Positions 26,765-35,637 of a stretch of 64,000 nt of DNA are shown piece after piece. The notes beneath the pieces were generated by a model. The model was not told the DNA's origin. It saw nothing but the letters and a program-made list of their open reading frames with translations, and made no database searches. This DNA comes from CANLBN01 sp050633525. GTDB lineage: Bacteria; Pseudomonadota; Gammaproteobacteria; Pseudomonadales; Cellvibrionaceae. The number at the start of each line of letters is the position of its first letter. Position 1 is the stretch's first letter. The position numbers were made by a program, and so were the translations under genes. The stretch is taken from NCBI GenBank assembly GCA_050633525.1, contig JBOEGR010000024.1, positions 62,001-126,000 on the forward strand. The letters run 5' to 3'.

Positions 26765-27379
26765 CTATGAAGCAGAATCATTTTGCTGCAAACGCTGTTG
26801 TTTTTCGTTTAATACAGGGTCCTCCTTACGCTTGCGGCGACGCAAACCAAGTAGGCTCAATACTCCTATTGCCGCAGTAAATACCACAGCCGTTTCACCT
26901 AAAGTATCGTAACCTCTATAACTCGCTAACACTGATGTCACTGCATTTGGAACATCAATCTCATCTTCTGACTTTTCTAGAAAGTGCTTAGCTAGTTCAG
27001 GGTGGGTATTGGCGGGTGAATTAGGGTCACCATAAGGAGGCATATCCAAGGTGCCATAAATTAATAAAGCACCTGTCATACAAACAATAATCAAGGCAGG
27101 ATAATTATTATGTTTCTGGGGCTTTTGCTCGCGTTTAGTAAAGGATAAAGCGCCTAACAAAATAATCGTCGAAATCCCCGCACCGACAGCAGCTTCTGTA
27201 AAAGCAACATCAACGGCATCCATAGCGACGAATATGCCCGCCGATACCAAACTATATAAACCTGATAAAATGACTGCAGCAAGCAAATCTTTTAAATAGA
27301 TAATACCTAGTGTTAATACAATCAGTACCGTTAGTAGAACCATGACCACTAAGTGTTCAGCAAAAATAATCTGTTCCAT
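26765..27379 (-). CDS. Stand-alone MrpA C-terminal module (MbhD-MbhE/DUF4040-like)
   Basis: 204 aa. AAVILSGLYSLVSAGIFVAMDAVDVAFTEAAVGAGISTIILLGAL is the MbhD (DUF4040) segment, a NuoJ-like unit. A loop with PPYGDPNSPANTHPELAKHF precedes SYRGYDTLGETAVVFTAAIGVLSLLGL, the MbhE-like end. In most Mrp systems these are fused to the large MrpA; here they are a separate gene, as in membrane-bound hydrogenases. It starts 1 bp after mnhG. Confidence 0.87.
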   Translation of the reverse strand: MEQIIFAEHLVVMVLLTVLIVLTLGIIYLKDLLAAVILSGLYSLVSAGIFVAMDAVDVAFTEAAVGAGISTIILLGALSFTKREQKPQKHNNYPALIIVCMTGALLIYGTLDMPPYGDPNSPANTHPELAKHFLEKSEDEIDVPNAVTSVLASYRGYDTLGETAVVFTAAIGVLSLLGLRRRKRKEDPVLNEKQQRLQQNDSAS

Positions 27380-27380
27380 A

Positions 27381-27779
27381 TTAAGCCTCGCCTTTTTGCT
27401 TATCTAAAGACGAACTGGCGGTTGAATGTAAATCTGTTAAGGATTCATCTACCGCTACACGTCCATTGGGGCACTGAGGAATGAGTTTGGCCATTAAAGC
27501 CGCTTTGGCCACAGCATGTGATGCAGTCGGAGCCGTGAAATAAATAAAAATAACCACCAATACAAGCTTAATGGCTGCCATTGGATTATCAAAGATAAAG
27601 ATAGCCTGTAAAATTAAACCAATCATGATAAACAGGATGCCGCCTGTATCTGTCACACTTGCCGCATGTAGGCGCGTATAAAAATCAGGCATACGAATCA
27701 AACCAATCGCTCCTCCTACAACAAATAAGCAACCCACTAAAATAAAGAGGCCACTGACAATATTCACTAGCAATTCCAT
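27381..27779 (-). CDS. mnhG: Cation/proton antiporter subunit G (MrpG/MnhG)
   Basis: 132 aa, three helices. FVVGGAIGLIRMPDFYTRLHAASVTDTGGILFIMIGL is the MnhG signature (R-x-P-D-x-Y-x-R-x-H). The C-terminal tail of about 40 residues is hydrophilic. It shares one base with mnhF. Confidence 0.94.
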   Translation of the reverse strand: MELLVNIVSGLFILVGCLFVVGGAIGLIRMPDFYTRLHAASVTDTGGILFIMIGLILQAIFIFDNPMAAIKLVLVVIFIYFTAPTASHAVAKAALMAKLIPQCPNGRVAVDESLTDLHSTASSSLDKQKGEA

Positions 27780-28060
27780 TAAATGTCGTCCTCTTGATAT
27801 GCACCTGAGCCTAAATCTTCGTATTCAAAAAACTTCAATACGGCTATGGTGCCAATATAATTAATCAGTGCATATAAAAGAGCAATATCGACAAAGTCAG
27901 GACGGTTGGTTAAAAAACCATAGGCGGCAATCAACATGACTATTTTGGTTCCGGCTGAATTCACCGAAAGTAAGCGGTCGTATATTGTTGGCCCCATCAA
28001 CGCTCTTGCGAGCACTAACAAAAGGGCAACTAAAATGGCAATAACTAAAGCAAAAAACAT
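27779..28060 (-). CDS. mnhF: Cation/proton antiporter subunit F (MrpF/MnhF)
   Basis: 93 aa, three helices. RALMGPTIYDRLLSVNSAGTKIVMLIA is the conserved MrpF region (G-P-x-x-x-D-R). The C-terminus is acidic (EYEDLGSGAYQEDDI). Single-base overlaps at both ends show tight coupling with mnhE and mnhG. Confidence 0.94.
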   Translation of the reverse strand: MFFALVIAILVALLLVLARALMGPTIYDRLLSVNSAGTKIVMLIAAYGFLTNRPDFVDIALLYALINYIGTIAVLKFFEYEDLGSGAYQEDDI

Positions 28061-28575
28061 TAAGACTGCCCCTCATGGCCAGATTCTAATTTAGGTTCAA
28101 GCTCGCATACTCGCTTACCCATTTTTTCTGTTTCGAGCTCGTAAATTGCATCTTCATGGAGTGCATGAACGAGTATATCTCCATTTTTGGCAATATTAAT
28201 CGCCACAGTACCCGGAGTCAGTGTAATAGAGTTGGCATACACCACTCGTCCTAGCTCAGTTTTTTGCCTAGCAGGTATCGCCTTAAGCAAAGGCTTAATT
28301 GGTAAATCAGGGTGGAAAATGCGCTTAACAACATCCAAGTTAGAGAGCAAAATTTGTACAATTAACCAGCCACAATATTTAACAACATAGATAAAGCGAA
28401 AATAAAGTGGTTGGCCACGGTGCATTAACACCTTCATGTTAACGGACAAATAACACACAATGGCTATAGAAATAAGGCCCAGTATCATCTGAAGCGGCTT
28501 AAACATACCTGACAGCAGCAACCACAATATGGCCAAAGTAATGAGTAAACGAAAGAATTGTTTTCGCTGTTGCAT
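28060..28575 (-). CDS. mnhE: Cation/proton antiporter subunit E (MrpE/MnhE)
   Basis: 171 aa; two or three N-terminal helices followed by a soluble part. VYANSITLTPGTVAINIAKNGDILVHALHEDA is the hallmark MnhE block. First gene of the nine- to ten-gene antiporter operon running to 20661. A 288 bp non-coding stretch upstream (28576-28863) must hold the promoter; no clear consensus was picked out. Confidence 0.92.
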   Translation of the reverse strand: MQQRKQFFRLLITLAILWLLLSGMFKPLQMILGLISIAIVCYLSVNMKVLMHRGQPLYFRFIYVVKYCGWLIVQILLSNLDVVKRIFHPDLPIKPLLKAIPARQKTELGRVVYANSITLTPGTVAINIAKNGDILVHALHEDAIYELETEKMGKRVCELEPKLESGHEGQS

Positions 28576-28863
28576 ATAATTTATTGACTCTTATTTGTCT
28601 TGAGACTTTTGTTTTATCAATTAATTGTTATCGATACATGCTTGGCTAATCGACTCTAAATGGATATAAAAAACCTAATAGATTATTTTTTAGCCAATTC
28701 GAGAGCTTACGCACAGTAATGCCCCACGATTAAGTAATCCACGGAACTCTAGCAAAAGAATGATTGCCAAGTCTACTGATATAGGTATAAATACAGGGTT
28801 GTTACGCACCTCAATCAGGCAAAAGCAATTTTGGATATACTTCGCACTACTTTAAGGCACGAA

Positions 28864-31278
28864 CTAGTCATACCAATAACGTTTTTTATATTCTCGCCAA
28901 CGAAGTAAATCTATAGCGTGATTGCCTTCTTCGACCACAATATGAATTGCACCGTGCTGGCCGGTATGACTCATCCTAGCCCCTTGTTTTTGGTAACGCT
29001 CAACGACTGAAGGGTGCGGATGCCGATAAGCATTAGTATAACCGGCTGTCACTATCGCATGACTTGCTTGCAAATGATCTACCCATCCTTGGTGAGATGA
29101 AGAACGACTCCCATGATGAGGAATTAATAACGCAGTGACTTCGTTAAGCAAAGTTGGATATAAACCTAAAAGCTGCCTTTCTACAATGCCATTAATATCA
29201 CCCGCGAGTAAAAAGCGATTGGCACCATACTCAATCATTAGCACACAGGAACGATTGTTTGCATTTAATTGACTACTGGGCTTATCCAGAAAATATTGAG
29301 TAGGCCAAAGAACCACGAAAGAAACACCATCCCACTGCCACTGTTGACCAGCAACACATTGGTGCCCACCTGTTTTTTTCGGCTCACCGGAATAATGCTT
29401 TTGAATCTTAATCAGTGATAATAGACCACTCATTCCACCGGCATGATCACTATCCCCGTGGCTTGTCATCAACATATCGATATCACTGTGGCCAGATTGA
29501 AACAAATAGGGAGCAATAACGTGCTGACCACTATCAAAACGTTCACTAAAGCGTTTGCCTGTATCGTAAACCAATTGATGCCTCGCTGTTTCAATAACCA
29601 CTGCCGTGCCCTGCCCCACCTCAAGAAACAGTAATGTTAAAGCTGGTTTAGTTACTTCAGGAAAAAAGATCGGTAAAAAACAAAAAATACTCAAGTATTT
29701 CGCAGGGAATCCGCGTGGTAACAAAAGATAAAACACAGCTATAACAGCAATGATAAGACTTATTATATTCAAGGCTCCAAAATCAAAATACCAAAAGCGG
29801 CCAATATTGTTTTGGGCCCAATCTAAATATAAAAGTAAAAACTGTACACTTTTTTCAGCCAACAAAAACACACCGTGCGATAAACTAGGCAACATAGGTA
29901 AAAAAATCAAAGCGACTAACAATAAAGGCACCGTTACGAATGACATTAATGGCACAGCTATTAGGTTTGCGATAGGTGAAGATAAACTCACACCTTGGAC
30001 CAGTAATATACTGGGAATAAAAAGCGCTAAGGTAATAACGACCTGGGCTTTTAATAAATGTAATGCCCCTGATTTGAACGAGGATAAAAACCTAAACTCA
30101 ATATTACTTTTCTCATTTTGATATTGAGTGAACGCAAACAGCAATATAGCAACAGCAAGAAACGAAAAATAAAAACCGTGAGAACGAATCGATAAAGGAT
30201 CAAATATGCCGACTATAACCAAAGCCATACACAGTAGTTGCCAAGGGCTTGTAGAAAAATAAAACAATCGGAACAAATGAAATAAAACAACCATAATAAA
30301 AGCCCGCTGAGTGGGCACACTCAATCCAGCAAGGCAACTGTAAGAAAAAGCAAACACAATAGAAAAAAACGAAGGTAAACAGCGACTATAAGTATTAAAT
30401 ACCGTTCGTGTTATCAAGTGATACAACTTCATCACACCCTGACCAAAAGCTAATCCAATAAGGGCTGCAAGACCTATATGCAAACCAGAAATAGCCAATA
30501 AATGGATAGTACCGGTATTTTTTAGCACATCCCAATGCAGTGTGGATATTGCCTGCTTATCACCGATCGATAAACCTAAAATAAAACTTAAATACTGGCT
30601 TTTCTCCATTTTTTCAGAAATCTTATAACGTAAGTGTTCTCTCCAGCAATGTATCTTCATTACATGGCAAACATTGCCTAATTTTTTATTTTTTTTACTA
30701 TTTCTAACATAACCGCTAGCATTGATTCCCTGTTGTAGTAGATAAAGTTGATAGTCAAAGCCCGCAGGATTAACGAAGCCTCGCGGACGTTTTAGCTTCA
30801 CCTCCAATTGCCAAACATCTCCAGCCTTTACAGTCTGTGCTTTATTGAACTCTTTTCCATTATCACGCCAAGATAGTGATATCTTTTTATTATGAAATGT
30901 CTTTAATATATCCGTATTAAAATCAACATTGTCACTTTCGATATGGGTAATATTAATATGAAAACGCTGAATTGACTCAACACGCTGTGGCAAACTAGAA
31001 ACCACTCCGTTTATAAGCCATTTTTGATTATTAAACTCTAATGGCCATTGCTGCTCTACAACCCAATGAGCATAAAGCCCCCCATAACTCATCCCTATGA
31101 GAAAAGAAAAACAAAGGTAATATTTCTTATAACAACAAAATAATGATATGAATAAAATACTAAAGAGTAAGTAAATAGGTATTAATGATGGAAAATAACT
31201 AGGGCTATAAATGCCGAGAGCAAGGATTAAGAGTTGAAATGGGCCGAGGGAATAAGATTTTGACGCAGAGATGTACAT
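28864..31278 (-). CDS. comEC: DNA internalisation protein ComEC/Rec2
   Basis: 804 aa. An N-terminal membrane region with an OB-like soluble loop (DUF4131; GDVWQLEVKLKRPRGFVNPAGFDYQ) precedes the ComEC competence domain: LLAISGLHIGLAALIG and LAGLSVPTQRAFIMVV. The C-terminal 250 residues are a metallo-beta-lactamase-like nuclease domain with TSHGDSDHAGG and LLIPHHGSRSSS. This is the full-length three-part architecture that carries single-stranded DNA into the cytoplasm during natural transformation. Monocistronic by position. Confidence 0.94.
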   Translation of the reverse strand: MYISASKSYSLGPFQLLILALGIYSPSYFPSLIPIYLLFSILFISLFCCYKKYYLCFSFLIGMSYGGLYAHWVVEQQWPLEFNNQKWLINGVVSSLPQRVESIQRFHINITHIESDNVDFNTDILKTFHNKKISLSWRDNGKEFNKAQTVKAGDVWQLEVKLKRPRGFVNPAGFDYQLYLLQQGINASGYVRNSKKNKKLGNVCHVMKIHCWREHLRYKISEKMEKSQYLSFILGLSIGDKQAISTLHWDVLKNTGTIHLLAISGLHIGLAALIGLAFGQGVMKLYHLITRTVFNTYSRCLPSFFSIVFAFSYSCLAGLSVPTQRAFIMVVLFHLFRLFYFSTSPWQLLCMALVIVGIFDPLSIRSHGFYFSFLAVAILLFAFTQYQNEKSNIEFRFLSSFKSGALHLLKAQVVITLALFIPSILLVQGVSLSSPIANLIAVPLMSFVTVPLLLVALIFLPMLPSLSHGVFLLAEKSVQFLLLYLDWAQNNIGRFWYFDFGALNIISLIIAVIAVFYLLLPRGFPAKYLSIFCFLPIFFPEVTKPALTLLFLEVGQGTAVVIETARHQLVYDTGKRFSERFDSGQHVIAPYLFQSGHSDIDMLMTSHGDSDHAGGMSGLLSLIKIQKHYSGEPKKTGGHQCVAGQQWQWDGVSFVVLWPTQYFLDKPSSQLNANNRSCVLMIEYGANRFLLAGDINGIVERQLLGLYPTLLNEVTALLIPHHGSRSSSHQGWVDHLQASHAIVTAGYTNAYRHPHPSVVERYQKQGARMSHTGQHGAIHIVVEEGNHAIDLLRWREYKKRYWYD

Positions 31279-31374
31279 TTTTCTTCCTTGAAAAATGATG
31301 ATGAATTACCGCACAGTATGCCTTTTTTTGAATAAAATACAAGCCATTTCAGTTTGATGCAAGCATTTAAATAA

Positions 31375-31821
31375 TTATTCAAAACAAATCACAATAACCG
31401 CATTATAAGACTTCCAATATACCGGGATAACGTGTGAGCGCAAATGCTTAGGGAGGTGGATATTACTTGGGGCCCCCTCAATAACTAAAGGCACAGATAT
31501 CATAAATTCTTTCCCAAATTCACTACGTGCATTACCAGAAATAGTATTAGCCACTTCGCCAACAAGGTCGACAAGGTTTTCGTCACCTGTATTTTTTTCG
31601 CCAATACTGAGCAAAAGATGCTTTAGCAAGATACGGGGAGCACTGAAGTAAACACAGCCTTTTATTGGTCCACTGACACCAATGACACCGGTATAATCAA
31701 ATGCTTCTGGCTTAGAATTTTTTGCAAGATAAGGCGTTCCCACTTTCACATCTTTATCTGAAGTATGTTGGAAGTAACGAACGGCTCCGTCAATAAAGAC
31801 TTCAAGTGTTTTCTCAGACAT
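31375..31821 (-). CDS. CheX-type chemotaxis phosphatase-like protein
   Basis: 148 aa. YTGVIGVSGPIKGCVYFSAPRILLKHLL and VDLVGEVANTISGNARSEFGKEF contain the E-x-x-N active-site motif (E and N of GEVAN) by which CheX removes phosphate from CheY. It overlaps the CheY-like gene by 8 bp. It would reset the output of the upstream kinase-response regulator pair. Confidence 0.85.
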   Translation of the reverse strand: MSEKTLEVFIDGAVRYFQHTSDKDVKVGTPYLAKNSKPEAFDYTGVIGVSGPIKGCVYFSAPRILLKHLLLSIGEKNTGDENLVDLVGEVANTISGNARSEFGKEFMISVPLVIEGAPSNIHLPKHLRSHVIPVYWKSYNAVIVICFE

Positions 31822-32188
31822 GAATATGCTCCGTCAATTCGTATAGAGCATCAACTAGATCCTCATCAGTAAAAGGTTTACATAAGAAGCCTCTCGCCCC
31901 TTCTTCCAAAGCTTCAATACCTGTCGCTTTATCTGACAATGCAGATACGACCAGTATTAGTACTTCAGGATCTTCTTTCACTATATGTTTAATACACTCT
32001 ATCCCATCCATCTCAGGCATGGTTAAGTCCATCGTAATCACATCAGGGCGGTGTTCTTTAAAAATTTTTACCGCATGTAAACCATTAGCGGCAGAGGCTA
32101 CGATAGTAAATCGAGGTGATCTAAGTTGTGATCGTTCTATCTTACGCCGAATAATATTCGAGTCATCAACTATCATTAATTTCAACAT
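31814..32188 (-). CDS. CheY-like single-domain response regulator
   Basis: 124 aa. LMIVDDSNIIRRKIERS holds the acidic pocket, MDLTMPEMDG the phosphoacceptor aspartate (near residue 54), and FLCKPFTDEDL the lysine. No output domain, so it acts through protein contact. It starts 3 bp after the kinase gene and overlaps the CheX-like gene, forming a closed signalling trio. Confidence 0.92.
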   Translation of the reverse strand: MLKLMIVDDSNIIRRKIERSQLRSPRFTIVASAANGLHAVKIFKEHRPDVITMDLTMPEMDGIECIKHIVKEDPEVLILVVSALSDKATGIEALEEGARGFLCKPFTDEDLVDALYELTEHIHV

Positions 32189-32191
32189 CTA

Positions 32192-34336
32192 TTATGCAAC
32201 CTGTTTATTCGGTAGACGAGAAAGTGGAAACGTCACAGTAAAGCGACTGAATTGACCACGCCGGCTATGAATTTTTATCTTTCCACGAAATTGTTTTATT
32301 TTCGCAAGCACAAGGTCCATACCAACACCTCGGCCTGCATTCTCATCAACTTGGCTAGCCGTCGAAAAACCGGGTTCGAATATAAGAGATAATAAACGTT
32401 TTTGATCCCAAGACTCCAGCTCACGCCTAGTCCATTTACCTGTACTGACCGCTTGCTCAAGTATTTTTTCATAGTCTATACCTGCACCATTATCACTTAT
32501 CACAAATTCCAGCATTCTCTTAGGTGTTATAGATAAACGAATATCTACACGCCCATCTTCTGATTTATGAGAGTTTTTTCTCTCATCCGGGTGTTCGATA
32601 CCATGAACAATGGCGTTACGCAGAAACTGAATACATAAACTATTAATAGTATCGCGCAAATTATCTGGGATATCTGCTTCGTATAAGCCACTAGTGACCA
32701 ACATCACTTCTTTTTTATAGTGTGACGACAAATCCGTCACCATTTTTTGCAAATGTGCCCATGAGTAAGTAGCATCTTTATCTAATGTTAGGCGGCTATT
32801 ATCCACCTCAGAGGTTTGATTATAACCGCCTATCTTATCTACTAATTGAGTGATGGATTGGGCATAGTTAATCAGTTTATCTAAAAGCACGGTCAACGAT
32901 AAAAAATCTTGACCACGAATCAAAGATGACTTTCTCATTATATCTAAGTGATTTTCAAACTCATGAGAAATACTCACAAAATCCGTTAGCTCTAAGGCGC
33001 CTGCCTCACCTTTGAAGTTATGAATTTCAACAAAAACAGCATTGATTTTTGCTGAGAATTCATTTTGGTTTTTTGCTGTCTTTTTCAAAAGGTTATTGAT
33101 ATTTGAAAAGCATCTATATGAATTATCCAAAAACTTATTTAGTAGAGATGGATCCGTATGTAATATGCTAGTTAACATGGTTATTTGAGAGTCATTTCTT
33201 TCTCGTTCTTGTTGTAGCTTTATTTCAAGTTCGACATTTCTTGTAATATCATTAACTGTGACTAGTACATCGGCGATTACTTCTCTTTGCATTACCCGTT
33301 TAAAGTCAAAGCGTAGATATTTCGACTCATAATTTCCCACACCGTTATCAAGGTTAACTTGGATTCTATCTAAGGGGTTTAAGCCTCCAATTAGTTTTTC
33401 TTTTATTTTTGGGTTAAATAATAACCTCAAAAAACCTTGAGCAGATTCTAAGTCTTTAGCCGACACAATATCTCTTAATAAACGTTCAAAGTTAATATCG
33501 TCATTAGGACTAATATTCAATATCTCGTATAATTTATTTGACCGTTGAGAACCAATATTAAACTCTTTATCAACTAAAAATAAGCCTTCGTTAACTGTTG
33601 ATAAAATTTCGACATTTTCTTTTCTAGCGGCATCAATAACTTTATCACCTTGCCTTAATTGCCGAATAAAGTGGAACATGATAATAAAGAAGTTAATTAA
33701 GGCCATTAAAATCCCAGCGGTCTGAATTAAGCGTAAACGCTGCGCCTTTGACGCAGCGACATTTTCCAAAGAGACTGTCAAATCATTCATCAAAGCCAAC
33801 AAAGACAGGTTGTTTTCACGGCCGTATCGAATCGCTTCATTAAGGTCGGCCCTCTCAATAGGTGATTCAAAGGTAGGTTGCCCACTTGTTCCTCTTTTAT
33901 CGCCTTGGTGGTCAAGTACTCTGTCGATTTTTTCTTTGTAAGTGGCCCAAATCAATTTTCCCGCTGCTAAAGCCTCTAAACTATCGGTATCCTCTGCTCT
34001 ATTAAGTTCGACAATATTACCACCTGCACCCTTTGCAACTCCTCCCTTATCAAAGGCGGTTAATGTTTCATCAAATAAGTTTCGGCTCAACCTAAGTTCT
34101 TGTAATGCGCTGGCTCTTTCCTCTGACAAACCATAAGAGTATTCAGTATCTAAGAGCGATTTCGTCATCCGTTGAGATAGCATACGCTGTCGCCCAGCGA
34201 GGTTAATACTGACCGCATCATCTGCAATTTCAAAAGAAATATAAAAATTTAATATAAGGACAGACGCATCCAAAATCAGAAACAGTGCAATGGAGATAAA
34301 TATATTTTTATATTTACCTAGGTCGATAGCAAACAT
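32192..34336 (-). CDS. Membrane CheA-like kinase with PilJ-type sensor, PAS and Hpt domains
   Basis: About 714 aa from ATG 34336, chosen for GAGG 6 nt upstream; earlier ATGs lack this. A membrane helix near the start precedes INLAGRQRMLSQRMTKSLL, the hallmark of the PilJ/type-IV-pilus chemoreceptor N-domain. A second helix (about 200-220) leads to a PAS-like region (about 240-360), an Hpt-like helix bundle with IHNFKGEAGALEL (phosphoacceptor His), and a HATPase with RNAIVHGIEHPDER, ISDNGAGIDY, GRGVGMDLV. CheA's P5 domain is absent, so it does not need CheW. Receptor and kinase are fused in one chain. Confidence 0.88.
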   Translation of the reverse strand: MFAIDLGKYKNIFISIALFLILDASVLILNFYISFEIADDAVSINLAGRQRMLSQRMTKSLLDTEYSYGLSEERASALQELRLSRNLFDETLTAFDKGGVAKGAGGNIVELNRAEDTDSLEALAAGKLIWATYKEKIDRVLDHQGDKRGTSGQPTFESPIERADLNEAIRYGRENNLSLLALMNDLTVSLENVAASKAQRLRLIQTAGILMALINFFIIMFHFIRQLRQGDKVIDAARKENVEILSTVNEGLFLVDKEFNIGSQRSNKLYEILNISPNDDINFERLLRDIVSAKDLESAQGFLRLLFNPKIKEKLIGGLNPLDRIQVNLDNGVGNYESKYLRFDFKRVMQREVIADVLVTVNDITRNVELEIKLQQERERNDSQITMLTSILHTDPSLLNKFLDNSYRCFSNINNLLKKTAKNQNEFSAKINAVFVEIHNFKGEAGALELTDFVSISHEFENHLDIMRKSSLIRGQDFLSLTVLLDKLINYAQSITQLVDKIGGYNQTSEVDNSRLTLDKDATYSWAHLQKMVTDLSSHYKKEVMLVTSGLYEADIPDNLRDTINSLCIQFLRNAIVHGIEHPDERKNSHKSEDGRVDIRLSITPKRMLEFVISDNGAGIDYEKILEQAVSTGKWTRRELESWDQKRLLSLIFEPGFSTASQVDENAGRGVGMDLVLAKIKQFRGKIKIHSRRGQFSRFTVTFPLSRLPNKQVA

Positions 34337-34745
34337 CGAATACCTCGCAAGATGGATAGAACAACAATCGAATGCAAGGCTCATAGCAGATTTTATGCCA
34401 GCCTAGAAGAAAAGGTTTACATAGGGTATTTTTTTTCAAAAGTGTGAGAAAAGTCCGCAAAAAACAATCTATTTTTAATTTATTTTTATTTTCTTTAATA
34501 AAAATATAATAAAAAATAAACTCACAGCCAAACTTCAATAAATGAAAAAGTGAGACATTCTCTTTTTTATTTACTCAACATTTCTTAAGGCACCGAAAAT
34601 AAGCACCCGCACTAGCTACAAGTCCATTTTAGTGCAGAGCAAGCAGCACTAAAAAACCTTTATTGCTGGCTATTCACACTCAGCGCAATATAATAGGGCA
34701 AGAAACAAACGATGAGCTCCCCTACCGAAAGGCCTTACGTACATC
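34337..34745. other. Non-coding region between kinase and gloB, with a -10 box
   Basis: AT-rich divergent promoter region. TATAAT (34689-34694), 52 bp before the gloB start, is a good -10 sequence; no well-spaced -35 was found. The left half is very AT-rich and holds a short reverse ORF that looks fortuitous. Nothing else recognised. Confidence 0.5.
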
Positions 34746-35525
34746 ATGCTAGTCAAACCTATTACTGCATTCTCTGATAATTATCTATGGCTTATCCAAA
34801 ATGAGAGCAATACTGATGCAGTTGTTGTGGATCCCGGCGATGCTGAACCCGTTTTAAAGGTGCTGCAAGAAACAAAGCTTAGACTGAGCGCCATTATCAT
34901 CACCCATCATCACTGGGACCATATCGATGGTATTGAGGATTTATTAAAATATTATGATGTACCCGTCTATGGCCCTAACTCAGCACGCATCCCACAGGTT
35001 AGCTTGGCAATAAAGGAAGGAGATACCGTTTCTTTATTTGATGGCGCACTGACTCTTGATGTACTTGAGGTTCCCGGGCACACTAAAGACCATATCGCTT
35101 ATTTTGGCAATATTGATCAACGTCCTTCTCTATTTTGTGGCGACACCCTATTTGCAGCAGGTTGTGGTCGCTTATTTGATGGCACTCACGACCAGTTTTA
35201 TCAGTCACTCGATAAGCTCAATCAATTGCCTAGCGATACCCAAATTTACTGTACCCATGAATACACTATGGCTAACCTCGACTTTGCTCAGGCAGTTGAA
35301 CCAGATAACAAGGCCATTACAGAACGCATTAAAAGCGAACAAGCCAAGCGAGACCAAGGCATCCCCACCCTCCCGACCAACTTACTATTAGAGCGAGAAA
35401 CCAACCCTTTTTTGCGTTATCGAGAAAAAGGCCTTAGCCTTGCTATTAACCAATTTTGGGAGGCCAACTGGTCTAGCGACTTAGATCTATTTACCGGTTT
35501 ACGCCGCTGGAAGGATAAATACTAG
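34746..35525 (+). CDS. gloB: Hydroxyacylglutathione hydrolase (glyoxalase II)
   Basis: 259 aa. IITHHHWDHIDG is the T-H-x-H-x-D-H metal motif of the metallo-beta-lactamase fold; VPGHTKDHI, FCGDTLFAAGCGRLFDG and YCTHEYTMANLDFA complete the binuclear site. The C-terminal NPFLRYRE is typical of glyoxalase II. It hydrolyses S-lactoylglutathione in the cytoplasm, finishing methylglyoxal detoxification. Next to mltD, as in many gammaproteobacteria. Confidence 0.97.
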   Translation: MLVKPITAFSDNYLWLIQNESNTDAVVVDPGDAEPVLKVLQETKLRLSAIIITHHHWDHIDGIEDLLKYYDVPVYGPNSARIPQVSLAIKEGDTVSLFDGALTLDVLEVPGHTKDHIAYFGNIDQRPSLFCGDTLFAAGCGRLFDGTHDQFYQSLDKLNQLPSDTQIYCTHEYTMANLDFAQAVEPDNKAITERIKSEQAKRDQGIPTLPTNLLLERETNPFLRYREKGLSLAINQFWEANWSSDLDLFTGLRRWKDKY

Positions 35526-35637
35526 CTGCGACTGGGTATTTGATATCAAATAAGCCCTCATTTTGAGACCTTCTCGTTTGCACATCGGGCTGCTATTCCC
35601 TAGAATTTCGTTTTCTCAATTGATGTAGCCCTTTTTC

